Counted from the first letter of the stretch, positions 9,782 to 19,683 are shown. The stretch: DNA of 64,000 nucleotides from Arthrobacter dokdonellae (GCF_003268655.1 NZ_CP029642.1:1178001-1242000), one strand, 5' to 3'. Notes: generated by a model not told the origin, from the sequence alone. Numbers and translations are program-made.

Positions 9782-10741
9782 ATGACAATTGTTGCGGCAG
9801 CCGATGGTTCGGCTTTGGGAAATCCCGGCCCCGCCGGCTGGGCCTGGTACGTGGACGAAACCTGCTGGCGTGCCGGAGGCTGGCCACACGGCACGAACAA
9901 CATGGGCGAGCTCATGGCCGTGCTGGACCTTTTCCACTCCACCGCGCACCTGCCCGAGGAACCGCTGCACATCCTGTGCGACAGCCAGTACGTCATCAAC
10001 TGCATCACCAAATGGATGCCAGGCTGGAAGCGCAAGGGCTGGCGTAAGGCTGATGGCAAGCCCGTGCTCAACGTGGACCTCCTGAAGGATATCGACGCCG
10101 CCATCGTCGGCAGGAAATACACGTTCGAGTGGGTCAAGGGCCACGCCGGGCACGACCTCAACGAGGCGGCCGACGACCGCGCCCGCGATGCCGCCACCGC
10201 CTACCAGGCCAAGCGCGCACCCATCCATGGGCCGGGGTTTGCCGGCGCCGGACCCGGAAGGGCGCCCATGAACCCCGCCGCGGCGGCAGGCCCCGCCACG
10301 GGAGCCACGCGCGCCCCGGAGCCGGCGGACATTCCGGAGCAGCCTGACTTGTTTTCCATGTTCGACGACGGCCCCGATCCTGCCTTTCCGCCGGGTCCGG
10401 ACGCATCACTGCGCGCCGTGGTGGAACTGGAGCGGGAACTGTTGGACCCGGCGGTGCGGGCGGACCCCCTCCGGGCCGGGGAACTGTTGCACCCCGACTT
10501 CGAGGAGATTGGCGCGTCCGGGCAGCGGTGGTCGCGCCAGGAGGTCCTGGGCATGTTCTGCGAGGCGGAGGCGGCCGACGCGAGCCTGGAGGTCCTCACG
10601 CTGAACCGCCTCGATGCCGCCACGGCCCTGCTGACGTACCGCAGCGTTGACCGGCGGGGGACCGCGCTGCGCAGTTCCATCTGGCAGCGCGAGAACGGCC
10701 GTTGGCAGGTCCGGTTCCATCAAGGCACTCTCGAAGCGTAG
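9782..10741 (+). CDS. RNase H-DUF4440 (NTF2-like) fusion protein
   Basis: 319 residues. The N-terminal half (about 1-140) is an RNase H1 fold with the acidic active-site residues in place: AADGSALGNPGPAGWAW at the start, NNMGELMAVLDLF, ILCDSQYVIN, and a final HDLNEAADDRARD. It should cut the RNA strand of RNA-DNA hybrids. After a Pro/Ala-rich linker (145-205), residues about 210-319 resemble a DUF4440/SnoaL-like cone domain (from LRAVVELERELLD to WQVRFHQGTLEA). ATG 9782 is preferred to GTG 9776 because GAAAG is 9 bases upstream of the ATG. The purpose of the fusion is unknown. Confidence 0.85.
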   Translation: MTIVAAADGSALGNPGPAGWAWYVDETCWRAGGWPHGTNNMGELMAVLDLFHSTAHLPEEPLHILCDSQYVINCITKWMPGWKRKGWRKADGKPVLNVDLLKDIDAAIVGRKYTFEWVKGHAGHDLNEAADDRARDAATAYQAKRAPIHGPGFAGAGPGRAPMNPAAAAGPATGATRAPEPADIPEQPDLFSMFDDGPDPAFPPGPDASLRAVVELERELLDPAVRADPLRAGELLHPDFEEIGASGQRWSRQEVLGMFCEAEAADASLEVLTLNRLDAATALLTYRSVDRRGTALRSSIWQRENGRWQVRFHQGTLEA

Positions 10742-10804
10742 TGCGGGCGGCGTGCCTTGCTGCGTGCTGCCTGGCGGGTCGTAGTCCGCGCCGGGCCGCC
10801 GCCG

Positions 10805-11098
10805 TCAGCGCGCGGTGAACATCCGGGCGTTCGCGTCCTCCGCTTGGGCGTATTGCGTTGCGGCCATGGACAGGGCCGAGTTGATGCTTTCCAGGGAGGC
10901 CTCCACCTTGACTTGGGTGGCGTGCCACTCCTGAAGCAGTGACTGGAAGTTGGTGGCTGCCGCGCCGGTCCAGGTGGATTGCAGGTCCATGAGGTTGCGC
11001 TTCATGCCGTCGACCTCCATCCTGATGCGGTCCACCGAACCCTTCACTGCCGTGCTCTTGAGGGCCAGATCGTCGCTGTTGACGTTGAATTGCGGCAT
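10805..11098 (-). CDS. WXG100-family protein (ESAT-6-like)
   Basis: The 97-residue helical-hairpin protein has the diagnostic WxG turn (STWTGAAATNF, about residues 40-50) between two amphipathic helices, and the family's usual length. WXG100 proteins are substrates of ESX/type VII secretion and normally dimerise. No ESX machinery is visible in this window. ATG 11098 (MPQFNVNSDDLAL) is chosen because AGGAG lies 7 bases upstream; the frame extends further but without support. It lies downstream of the two-component genes on the same strand. Confidence 0.88.
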   Translation of the reverse strand: MPQFNVNSDDLALKSTAVKGSVDRIRMEVDGMKRNLMDLQSTWTGAAATNFQSLLQEWHATQVKVEASLESINSALSMAATQYAQAEDANARMFTAR

Positions 11099-11207
11099 GG
11101 GTGACTCCTGCAGGTTGGGTTCCACCGGGTGGAATGCTGGTTGGTGCACTTCACGTTAGGACCCACGCTGGCGGCCCACCAGTGCCTGGGCGGCGTTTGT
11201 GGGCCCG

Positions 11208-12830
11208 TCAGTCCCGCGGGCCGCCTGTGGAGGGCGGATTGCCCTGCCTTCCGGTCCGGTCCGCAGCCGGCTCCGCACTCCTGGCCTCAGTCGTTCCCGG
11301 GCCGCGGGGCGCCTGCAGCGGCACGGGAGGGACGGCACGGTCAGCTGGCGGCGCGTCCCGGGTCCCGGCGTCGTCCGGTTCCTCAAAGGGGAGCTCGATG
11401 GACATGGTGGCGCCGCCGCCGGGCGTCTGCTCCACGCGCACGGTCCCATGGTGGGAGGCCACGATGGCGGCGACGATCGCCAGGCCCAGCCCGCTGCCGC
11501 CAGTGTTCCGGTCCCGGGAGGAATCCGCCCGGTAAAAGCGTTCGAAGATCCGCGGGGCTTCCTCCGCGGAGATGCCGGGGCCGTGGTCGCGGATCTTGAT
11601 GACCGAGGTTTTCCGGCCGTCGGACTGGCGCGTTCCGACCATGATTTCCACCGGTGAGCCCGCGGGGGTGTAGCGCAGGGCGTTGCCCATGAGGTTTGCC
11701 ACCACCTGGCGCAGCTTGGCCTCGTCGCCGACCGTCGGCGCTGGCATCCCGGCGCCCCCGTCCAGGCCGACCACGGAGAACACACGGTCCCGCGCAGAGG
11801 CCCGGGCGTCCAGGACGGCGTCATGGCCGATGATCAGCAGGTCCACGGGCTTGAGCAACAGCGGGCGCTGTTCGTCGATGCGCGCCAGCATGAGCAGGTC
11901 CTCGACGAGCTCGCCCATGCGCTTGGCTTCGCTCTCAATGCGGCCCATGGCCGTTCCGACGTCGTCGGGGGTCTGCAGCGCGCCGTGGCGGTACAGTTCG
12001 GAAAAGCCGCGGATGGTGACCAAGGGCGTGCGCAGTTCGTGGGAAGCGTCCGCAACAAAGCGGCGCATGCGCGTTTCGGATGCCGTGCGCGCGGCAAACG
12101 CATGCTCGATGTGGGCCAGCATGGTGTTCAGGGAGCCGGAGAGCCGGCCAACCTCGGTGGACGGGTTTTCAATGTCGACACGGCGGGAGAGGTCGCCGGC
12201 GGCAATGGCGGCTGCGGTCTTTTCCACCCTGCTCAGCGGCCGGAACGAGCGGCTGACAGTCCAGTAGGCGATCATCGTGCCCAGCGTGATGGCCAGGATG
12301 GCAACGCCGGTAATGACGATCGCCAGCCGCTCCATGGTGGTGTTCAGGTCTTCATAGGGCAGGCCCACCACGACGTAGCCGGTGTAGAGGCGCTTGGCTC
12401 CGAGCGAATCCGTGATCTGGAAACTTTGGGGGGCGATGACGGTGATGCGCCAGGGCGCGCCGCCGTCCGTGCTGGGCACCGTGAACTTTTTTCCGTTCAG
12501 GGCCATGGCCTGGGGCATGGAATTCAGCGGATAGACCGGCTTGTCGTTGCCTTGGCGGTTCTGGTCAGCCAGGGCGCCGTCCAGATAGTGGAAGCCCACG
12601 TAGTAGTCAAAACCAAAGGGGGACTGCCCGGTGCTTTGGGTATCCACCGTGCCGATCCCGACGATTGACCGTTGGAAGGTGGTCAGCTGCGAATCCAGCT
12701 GGTCTTCCAGGAACGTGTGCAGCAGGAGGAACGTTGTGGCGCCGAGTGCCAGCAGCGAAAGCGCCAGCAGCGCGCTGATGATCGCCACCAGCTGAGAGCG
12801 CAGCGATGCGTTCTTCCACAACGTGATCAA
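11208..12830 (-). CDS. Sensor histidine kinase
   Basis: 540-residue membrane sensor kinase: first membrane helix about 14-38, extracytoplasmic sensor domain about 40-168, second helix about 169-191, HAMP linker to about 245, and HisKA domain with phospho-acceptor His264 in DASHELRTPLVTIRGF. An HATPase_c domain follows, with the N box around LMGNALRYTP, a G1 box at IRDHGPGIS and a G2-like SGLGLAIVAAIV. A Pro/Arg-rich tail of about 65 residues follows. Only 5 bases separate it from the upstream response-regulator gene, so the two form one operon. The organisation resembles mycobacterial PhoR/TrcS-type kinases. The signal sensed is unknown. Confidence 0.92.
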   Translation of the reverse strand: MITLWKNASLRSQLVAIISALLALSLLALGATTFLLLHTFLEDQLDSQLTTFQRSIVGIGTVDTQSTGQSPFGFDYYVGFHYLDGALADQNRQGNDKPVYPLNSMPQAMALNGKKFTVPSTDGGAPWRITVIAPQSFQITDSLGAKRLYTGYVVVGLPYEDLNTTMERLAIVITGVAILAITLGTMIAYWTVSRSFRPLSRVEKTAAAIAAGDLSRRVDIENPSTEVGRLSGSLNTMLAHIEHAFAARTASETRMRRFVADASHELRTPLVTIRGFSELYRHGALQTPDDVGTAMGRIESEAKRMGELVEDLLMLARIDEQRPLLLKPVDLLIIGHDAVLDARASARDRVFSVVGLDGGAGMPAPTVGDEAKLRQVVANLMGNALRYTPAGSPVEIMVGTRQSDGRKTSVIKIRDHGPGISAEEAPRIFERFYRADSSRDRNTGGSGLGLAIVAAIVASHHGTVRVEQTPGGGATMSIELPFEEPDDAGTRDAPPADRAVPPVPLQAPRGPGTTEARSAEPAADRTGRQGNPPSTGGPRD

Positions 12831-12835
12831 GGCAG

Positions 12836-13549
<714 letters not shown>

Positions 13550-13576
13550 ATAAGTCTCCGACCATTGGCTGGGAAT

Positions 13577-13611
13577 AAGCTGGCTATTCCGTGGATAAGT
13601 TCTGCCAGCTT
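13577..13611. promoter_or_regulatory. Inverted repeat upstream of the response-regulator gene
   Basis: AAGCTGGC (13577-13584) and its exact complement GCCAGCTT (13604-13611) flank a 19-base spacer. A related direct repeat (GGCTGGGAATAA next to AGCTGGCTATTC) overlaps the left arm. The position fits an operator of this regulator, but that is only an inference. Confidence 0.35.
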
Positions 13612-13757
13612 ACGCCCAGCAGGCTCCCAGAGACCAGCGGCGAACGGTCTAGGACCGCTCCCCGCTGGTCTTCGCCGCAGGCGGCCCGAACGACGGCGGC
13701 GCCCACCCTTTGCCGGGTGCGCGCCGCTTTCGCCCCCGGGGACGGAGCCGGGCGCGG

Positions 13758-15055
13758 TCAGTAGGGAACGGCGAAGATATCCTTCCGGACGTGGGTGGGT
13801 GCGGACGACGGCAGGACCAGCTTTTTCAGGAAGGCCGTGTCTTTGTGTTCCAGGGCCCAGTCCAGCAGGTGCCCGCGCATCGCCTCGAGCACCCGCGCCT
13901 GGGAAGACTCGACGGCAAGGTTGCGTTGCTCCCCGGGATCGGCCATGAGATCGTGCAGCTGCTCCCGGTGCAGCCCCCAGCTGTAGACGGTGTACTTGAA
14001 CCTGCCCTTGATCAAGGCTCGGCCGGTGGTCTGCGGCTTCGAGCCCGATTCAAACAGTGTCTGCACCACCACCGCGTCCGGCTGCCCATCCAGCAGGGAC
14101 CGGCATGCAAGGCCCGGTGGCGGCGAAATCCCGGCCACCTGGCACAACGTGGGGAGAAGGGCCAGGACACCGGCCACGGGGGTGTCGACGGTGCCCGGCG
14201 CCCGGCCGGGCGCGTGCACCAGCAGCGGGACCCGGATGCATTCCTGGTGCAGGGCCGTCTTCTGGTTCCACCCGTGCGAGGCGTCCCCGTCACCGTGGTC
14301 GCTGAGGAAAACGACAGTGGTCTTGGCCAGGTCAATGGACTCCAGCAGCCGCCCGATGCGCCCATCGACCCGCTCGACGAGATGCGCGTAGGCCCCGCGG
14401 TACCGGCGCCAGTCGTCGGGGGTATAGTCCCGTGTGCCGTACATCCGCTCCGCAGCCCCGGCCTCCGTGCGCAGGGCCGCGGGGGAGTATGGCGCCCGGA
14501 GATGGTTCGCCGGCAGAGGTGGGGTGTCTTCCACAGGGCAGGCGGGAACGTCACCGTAGGGCATGGGCTGTGAGCGGGCGTATTCACAGATCGTGTGGGG
14601 GTCGTCGAAGGATGCCACCAGCAGGTACGGCCTGTCCGTGGCGCGGGCGCCCAGCCATTCGGCGCAGGCCTCTGCCAGCCCTCGTCCCCAAACGGGTGGA
14701 TGGGCGCGAAGCCGTCCAGGGCGGTTGCGCTGGCTTGCTGCGCATGCCATTTCCCGGCGTAGGCGCAGTCGTAGCCGGCGGCGGCAAACCAGTGACCCAG
14801 GGATGCCGGGGCGTGCCCCGGCTCCGTTTTCCCCTTGGCGTTGGACAGGATGCCCAGCTCGTGGGGGTAGCGTCCGGTGACCATCGCGCTTCTGGCCGGC
14901 ACGCACAACGGAAAGGGTGTGTACGCCTGCGTGTAGGACACCGACGCCGCCGCCAGGCGGTCCAGGTTGGGGGTGCGGAAGTGCGCGTCCGTGTCCCTGG
15001 ACCGGTGGACGGCGTGGGCGGCGAACTGGTCCGCCATGATCACCAGGATGTTCAC
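13758..15055 (-). pseudogene. Sulfatase, interrupted by a frameshift near 14680
   Basis: Type I sulfatase reading from GTG 15055, which overlaps the previous sulfatase's stop as GTGA. The first about 124 residues include MADQ, the formylglycine signature CVPARSAMVTGRYP (Cys51) and YAGKWH. The frame then breaks at about 14677-14683 and the rest of the enzyme continues in the next frame (from LAEACAEWLGAR through ASFDDPH, VFLSDHGDGDASHGWNQKT, to KDIFAVPY). The span of 1298 bases is one short of 433 codons, consistent with a single lost base, either a mutation or a sequencing error. The repaired protein would have about 432 residues. No signal peptide, so cytoplasmic action on imported sulfated sugars is likely. 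Confidence 0.85.
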
Positions 15056-16479
15056 GCGCGTCCCGCCAGCGCCGCGAGGGCCGCTTCCCCCGGCCACGTT
15101 TGCGACGCATCGGCCAGGGCGGCCTGGAGCGCCGCGGCGTGGTCCATGGTCCCTTCCTCGTCGTCGACGGGTTCGAGTTCATAGGGGTCCCGGACCAAGT
15201 CGTACAGGGTCGTGGAGAGCCCGTCGCGCTCGTTGAAGCGGGCAATGAACTTTTCCATGGCGGTCCGCAGGCCGCGCACATGGTGCTCGGTTTCGTCCCG
15301 GGCGTAATAAAAGTACAGGGCCGCCGCCGACGGCGCGACGTCCCGTCCGGCGTCGTCCGTTCCGTCCTGCAAAAGGGCCGCGGAAACGTCCGTGCCCTGC
15401 ATTTCGGCAGGCACCTGGCCACCACAGCCCAGCAGGCCCAGGAGTGTGGGGGCGATGTCCACGCTGCACAGCCCCACGCCGGAGGCCGTGGCGGGGTCGC
15501 GGCGCAGCCTGCCTGGCCACTGCATGACGAAGGGGATCCGCATGGACTCCTCATACGGCACGTTCTTGTACAGGAGTCCCTGGCTGCCCATCTGCTGGCC
15601 GTGGTCAGAGGTAAAGACCACCAGGGTGTCCTGCGTGAGGTCCAGCTCGTCGAGGGTCTGGAGCAGGCGCCCCACCTGGGCATCGATGGCGCTGACGGCC
15701 GCGTAGTACAGCGGGGCGATTTCTGCCGCCTCGCGCCCGGCATCCGAGTCGAGGTCCACGTTGGGGCGGTTGAGCAGCTCCGACGGTGACATCGCAGAAT
15801 AGCTGGTGTCATGGCCAACCGGGAGCTGGTCAAAGGGCTGGTGTGGCGGGTTCCAGGACACGGCAAGGGCGAACGGAGCGCGGTCCGGGCCGCGGGCCAC
15901 GCTCCGGTGCAGGAAGTCGATGGCCACGTCCGTTTCGTGGGCCGCCGACCAGCCCTGGATGTCCAGGCGCTCGTTCCGGGCAGCGTTCCCCGTCCAATAA
16001 TGGGGGGAGAGATGGTTGTCACAGCAGCCGTAGGAGTACCAAAAATCAAAGCCGTGGCGGCGGTCGGTGGGGGAGTAGGCATCCCAGTAGCGGCCGTCGT
16101 CGAGGGGGCCGGTGCCATAGATGGCATCCGCGGGCAGGGGCGCCTCCAAATGCCACTTGCCGATGTAGCCGGTGCGGTAACCGGCGCCCCGCAACACCGC
16201 GGCCCATGAGGGGGCATCGGGGCGCAGGCCCACGCCCCACTCCGCGGTTTCGGAATTCACGTTATGGGTCACCCCATTGAAGGACGGGTACTGCCCGCTC
16301 ATCATCATGGCCCGGTGCGGGCTGCACACAGGATAGTTGCTGACCGCCTGCTGCAGGGAAAGTCCGCGTTCCGCCATGGCATCAAGAAAGGGTGTGGAAA
16401 CAGCGTCGCCGCCCGGTTCCAGGCACATGGCCCGGAACTGGTCGGCGACGAGGAACAACACATTGGGGTTGTTTTGCAT
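15052..16479 (-). CDS. Sulfatase (type I, unusual CSPHR signature)
   Basis: 475-residue alkaline-phosphatase-fold sulfatase. Metal and substrate landmarks are NVLFLVADQFR at the start, GYIGKWHLEAPL near 100, and VVFTSDHGQQMGSQGLLYKNVPYE near 300. The cysteine converted to formylglycine is Cys52 in VCSPHRAMMMSGQYP. The CxPxR core is kept, but His replaces the usual Ala/Ser. No signal peptide is seen, so it should act inside the cell. It starts 7 bases after the permease gene and overlaps the next sulfatase by 4 bases, forming the tail of the ABC-importer operon. Sugar position specificity cannot be read from sequence. Confidence 0.9.
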   Translation of the reverse strand: MQNNPNVLFLVADQFRAMCLEPGGDAVSTPFLDAMAERGLSLQQAVSNYPVCSPHRAMMMSGQYPSFNGVTHNVNSETAEWGVGLRPDAPSWAAVLRGAGYRTGYIGKWHLEAPLPADAIYGTGPLDDGRYWDAYSPTDRRHGFDFWYSYGCCDNHLSPHYWTGNAARNERLDIQGWSAAHETDVAIDFLHRSVARGPDRAPFALAVSWNPPHQPFDQLPVGHDTSYSAMSPSELLNRPNVDLDSDAGREAAEIAPLYYAAVSAIDAQVGRLLQTLDELDLTQDTLVVFTSDHGQQMGSQGLLYKNVPYEESMRIPFVMQWPGRLRRDPATASGVGLCSVDIAPTLLGLLGCGGQVPAEMQGTDVSAALLQDGTDDAGRDVAPSAAALYFYYARDETEHHVRGLRTAMEKFIARFNERDGLSTTLYDLVRDPYELEPVDDEEGTMDHAAALQAALADASQTWPGEAALAALAGRA

Positions 16480-16486
16480 AGGTATG

Positions 16487-17404
16487 CTATTTCCCCATTC
16501 CCAGGGTCAGGCCCTCCGTAAGGCGGCGTCCCAACCAGATGTAGATGAGTAGCATGGGCAGGATCACGATGCACAGGCCCGCGAACAGTCCGCCCCAGTT
16601 GGCGCCGGAGTACGTCTGCTGCTGCACAAACGAGATCAAGGCAACCGGCAGTGTGTACTTTTCCGTGCTTTGGAGCAGGGTCAAGGCCAGCAGGGTTTCA
16701 TTCCAGTTCCCCACAACGATCAGCACAAAGGCGGTCAGAATGCCACCCTTGGCCAGAGGCAGGGTGACCTGGACGAAGGTGCGCAGGGGCGTGGCGCCGT
16801 CGAGCGCCGCCGCTTCCTCCATTTCAACGGGCAGGCTGCGGAAGAAGGCCGTCAGCAAAAACACGGTGAACGGCATCGACAAGCCGATGTACACGAGGTT
16901 CAGACCGATCAGGCTGTCCGTCAGGTGTACCTGGTTCAGCATCACAAAGAGCGGGATCAGGATGACCTGCACAGGGATGCCAAGCCCCAGGATGAAGTAC
17001 ATGCTCAGGCCCTCGGTGAGACGGTTTTCCACGCGGCCGAGGTAATAGGCGGCAGGTGCGGCAACAGCCACGCAGACGAAGGAGGAAACCGCCGTTGTCA
17101 CCACGCTGTTAAGCGTGGCCAAGGCGAAACCGCTGACGTTCCAGGCCGTGACGAAATTGTCCAAGTTGAACGCCGTGGGCATGCCCCAGGGATTGGCAAG
17201 GATTGCATGGGTGTCGCGGAAAGACTGCACGACAATCCACACGAGCATGGCGATGAACGCCACCACCACTGCCCACAGCACGAAGACTCCAATGCTTCGC
17301 AGCAGGTTGTGATCGGCCTGCATGGCGGGACTGACGCCGGCGCGGTTCTTTTTGCGGCGAACCGGCGCCGGGGCGGCGTTCTCGGACGGGATAAGGGTGG
17401 TCAT
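16487..17404 (-). CDS. Carbohydrate ABC transporter permease (MalG type)
   Basis: 305-residue inner-membrane permease with six predicted helices after a polar N-terminus. The EAA loop that docks the ATPase reads EEAAALDGATPLRTFVQVTLPLAKGG near residue 205, and the C-terminus RRLTEGLTLG is typical of MalG/CUT1 permeases. It works with the permease at 17414 and the binding protein at 18382 to import oligosaccharides. No ATPase gene is in the window, as is common in actinobacteria, where one shared MsiK-type ATPase serves several importers. AAGGA lies 8 bases before ATG 17404. The upstream permease ends 9 bases away. Confidence 0.93.
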   Translation of the reverse strand: MTTLIPSENAAPAPVRRKKNRAGVSPAMQADHNLLRSIGVFVLWAVVVAFIAMLVWIVVQSFRDTHAILANPWGMPTAFNLDNFVTAWNVSGFALATLNSVVTTAVSSFVCVAVAAPAAYYLGRVENRLTEGLSMYFILGLGIPVQVILIPLFVMLNQVHLTDSLIGLNLVYIGLSMPFTVFLLTAFFRSLPVEMEEAAALDGATPLRTFVQVTLPLAKGGILTAFVLIVVGNWNETLLALTLLQSTEKYTLPVALISFVQQQTYSGANWGGLFAGLCIVILPMLLIYIWLGRRLTEGLTLGMGK

Positions 17405-17413
17405 GAGTAGTCC

Positions 17414-18382
17414 TTAGAATTCAATGGCGTCGCGACGCATGACGCGGCGCAAGAGCACAACCAGCACCGATACCAAGGCCAGGGAGATGATCGCGGAGGC
17501 CGTGGCCGCACCGTAGGCCGGGGTGGATTCACCGGAAAACGCCGTGACATACGTGTACACGGCCGTGCTCCAGGTTTGGGTGGGTGGCAGGCCTGCCCCG
17601 CTGCTGCCGCCAAAGACCCAGATGATCTCGAAGATCTTGACGGAGGAAATGGTCCACAGCACGGCGCACGTGCCGAACACGTCCCACGTCAGCGGCAGAA
17701 TGACGTACCTCAGGCGCTGGAAGGCTGTGGCACCGGCAAGGGCGCAGTCCTCGTAGAAATACGGTGGGATTCGGTCCACACCGGCCATGATGATGGTGGT
17801 GAAGTAGCCGGTGGTGGTGATCACCATGGTGAGCATGATCAATGGAAAAAGGTTGTCAGGGGACAGCCATGCCGGCGGATTCGTGACGCCGAAGGGCTTG
17901 AGGAGGGAGTTCACCATGCCCCCCGGGTTGAAGATGAAGCCGGCCAGGATGCCAAAGACCAAGGCATTGATCAGGTGCGGGAAGAAAATCACGTTGCGGG
18001 CAATCTTCTTGGCGGCCATGTCCCGAAGGACAAGGGTCATCAGGAAGGCCAGGATAAAGATGGCCAACCCCACCACAACCAAAAGAAGCAATGTGTTGCC
18101 AAAGGACCGCACGAACAGCGGGTCGTGGAAGACCTGGATGTAGTTCTTGAAGCCCACGAACGTCATGGGGCCGGAGCCGGCCCAATTGTTGAGACTGATC
18201 CAGACAGCGGCGATCGAGGGGATGATGAAAAAAAGCGAGTAAAGGACAAAAGCTGGCCCGACGAACGGTACCAGAAGCTTGCGTCGCTGGCGGTCCATGA
18301 TGCTGCCGCCCTGCCCGCCCCGCCCCGGCTTGGAAGCCGGGGCGGGGTTGCGACGGGTGCGCTTGAGGGTCGGGGCTGACAT
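17414..18382 (-). CDS. Carbohydrate ABC transporter permease (MalF type)
   Basis: 322-residue CUT1-type permease. Six helices start with LVPFVGPAFVLYSLFFIIPS near residue 35. The EAA-type loop is YEDCALAGATAFQRLRYVILPL near 225, and the protein ends in a basic tail RRVMRRDAIEF. The N-terminal 30 residues are basic and Pro/Gly-rich. It pairs with the MalG-type permease downstream. Its ATG 18382 shares one base with the stop of the binding-protein gene (TAATG), which implies translational coupling. The likely cargo, from context, is lyase-released sulfated or uronic oligosaccharides. Confidence 0.93.
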   Translation of the reverse strand: MSAPTLKRTRRNPAPASKPGRGGQGGSIMDRQRRKLLVPFVGPAFVLYSLFFIIPSIAAVWISLNNWAGSGPMTFVGFKNYIQVFHDPLFVRSFGNTLLLLVVVGLAIFILAFLMTLVLRDMAAKKIARNVIFFPHLINALVFGILAGFIFNPGGMVNSLLKPFGVTNPPAWLSPDNLFPLIMLTMVITTTGYFTTIIMAGVDRIPPYFYEDCALAGATAFQRLRYVILPLTWDVFGTCAVLWTISSVKIFEIIWVFGGSSGAGLPPTQTWSTAVYTYVTAFSGESTPAYGAATASAIISLALVSVLVVLLRRVMRRDAIEF

Positions 18383-19683
18383 TAGCCCTGGGCCTTCCAG
18401 TAGGCGATGGTCTTCGCCTTCATCTGGGAGACAAACTGTGCGGCGTCAATCTTGCCGCTGAACAGCTCGTCGTCGGTGGGGTTGAAGTTCTTTTCCATGT
18501 AGCCGGCGTAGGTGACGCCGTCGTTGCCCATGTAGATTTCGGAGGCGTCGGCGATGGTCTTGCTGACCGAGGCGAGCTCCGGCGAGACGGTGGCGTCTGC
18601 CCGCACGGGCAGGGTCTTGGCTACGGTTCCGATGGCGTCCTGGTACTTCTTGGTCATCAAGAACGCGGCCAGCTTCTGCGCGACGCTGGGGTTCTTTGCC
18701 TTCTTGGGAATGGCGAAGCCGACGAAGTCAACGCGTGCCATGGTGGGCTGGCCGGCCGTGTTCGGGTACGGGAAGGACGCGTATTTGAAGCCGGGCGAGG
18801 CATACGAGCCGGTCTCCGTGGGGATCCAGGAGCCGTTGAAGAGCAGATCTGCACCGCCGGTGGCCCAGGCCTGCTGCTGCGCAGGCCACTTGCTGGCGTT
18901 GTAGCCCTTGATCAGGTATCCGTTGTCAACGATTTGCTGCACCGTCTTGGCTGCGGCCAGCACTGCGGGGGAGTCCCAGCCAGCGCCGGTCTTGTCCGCG
19001 GCAATCTTGGCGAACGCGCCGGGGCCTTCGGCATGGACCAATGCACTGACGAACCAGTAGGCGTTGTAGCCGGCGATGTCAGCATCGGCGGCCAACGGTG
19101 TCTGACCGGCGGCCTTTTCCTTGTTCATGAGGGCCGCGAGAGCGTCCCAGGAAGTCGGGGGGCTCGTCACCAGGTCCGGGTTCTTGGCGGCGTTGAACCA
19201 AATGCCGTCCGAGGAGAGGCTGTAAGGCACCATCCACGGCTGGCCGCTGGAGTCCTTGATGTTGTTCACGGCCAGGAACTTGGCCGGAATCTGGGCCGAA
19301 AGCTTCTTGCCGTCGACCGCTGAGTCGTAGGCCGGCTGCATTGACAGGGCCTGGCCGGTGTTCCCCAACGCGATGGCAAGGTTGGACTCGGAGCCGTCAA
19401 TGATGTCCGGGACGTTGTTGGTGTTCAGCGCCGGAATGATCTTCTTGGTGTTGGTGCGGCCCTGCCACTGGACGTTGATCGTGTCACCGGTCTGCTTTTC
19501 AAAATCCGCGATGGCGCCTGCAATCACCTTTTGCTGGGGCTCGCCAACCTTCCACATCGACCAGTACGTTGCTGTTTTGCTGTCGGAAGAATTGGCGCCG
19601 GTGGTACCGCTGCAGGCCGTCAGTGCGAGTGTGGCTGCGGCCACCACTGCCAAGGTCTTGGTATACCTAAATCTTGTACTCAT
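18382..19683 (-). CDS. Extracellular sugar-binding lipoprotein of the ABC importer
   Basis: 433-residue solute-binding protein of the CUT1 family. A signal peptide with lipobox LTACSG around residue 26 predicts a membrane-anchored lipoprotein. The mature part has the usual two-lobe pattern (AIADFEKQTGDTINVQWQG early, LLFNGSWIPTETG in the middle, and a helical C-terminus). ATG 19683 (MSTRFRYTKT) is preferred over GTG 19692 because AAGAGGTG is placed properly for the ATG. It is the first gene of an operon running SBP, two permeases, two sulfatases, and diverges from the regulator at 19972. Confidence 0.93.
   Translation of the reverse strand: MSTRFRYTKTLAVVAAATLALTACSGTTGANSSDSKTATYWSMWKVGEPQQKVIAGAIADFEKQTGDTINVQWQGRTNTKKIIPALNTNNVPDIIDGSESNLAIALGNTGQALSMQPAYDSAVDGKKLSAQIPAKFLAVNNIKDSSGQPWMVPYSLSSDGIWFNAAKNPDLVTSPPTSWDALAALMNKEKAAGQTPLAADADIAGYNAYWFVSALVHAEGPGAFAKIAADKTGAGWDSPAVLAAAKTVQQIVDNGYLIKGYNASKWPAQQQAWATGGADLLFNGSWIPTETGSYASPGFKYASFPYPNTAGQPTMARVDFVGFAIPKKAKNPSVAQKLAAFLMTKKYQDAIGTVAKTLPVRADATVSPELASVSKTIADASEIYMGNDGVTYAGYMEKNFNPTDDELFSGKIDAAQFVSQMKAKTIAYWKAQG

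Noticed and set aside
13758..16217. A single 819-codon frame on the minus strand across the sulfatase region
   Set aside because: Its first half is an out-of-frame reading of the sulfatase at 15052-16479. Only the last about 300 codons are real, as the C-terminal part of the frameshifted sulfatase.
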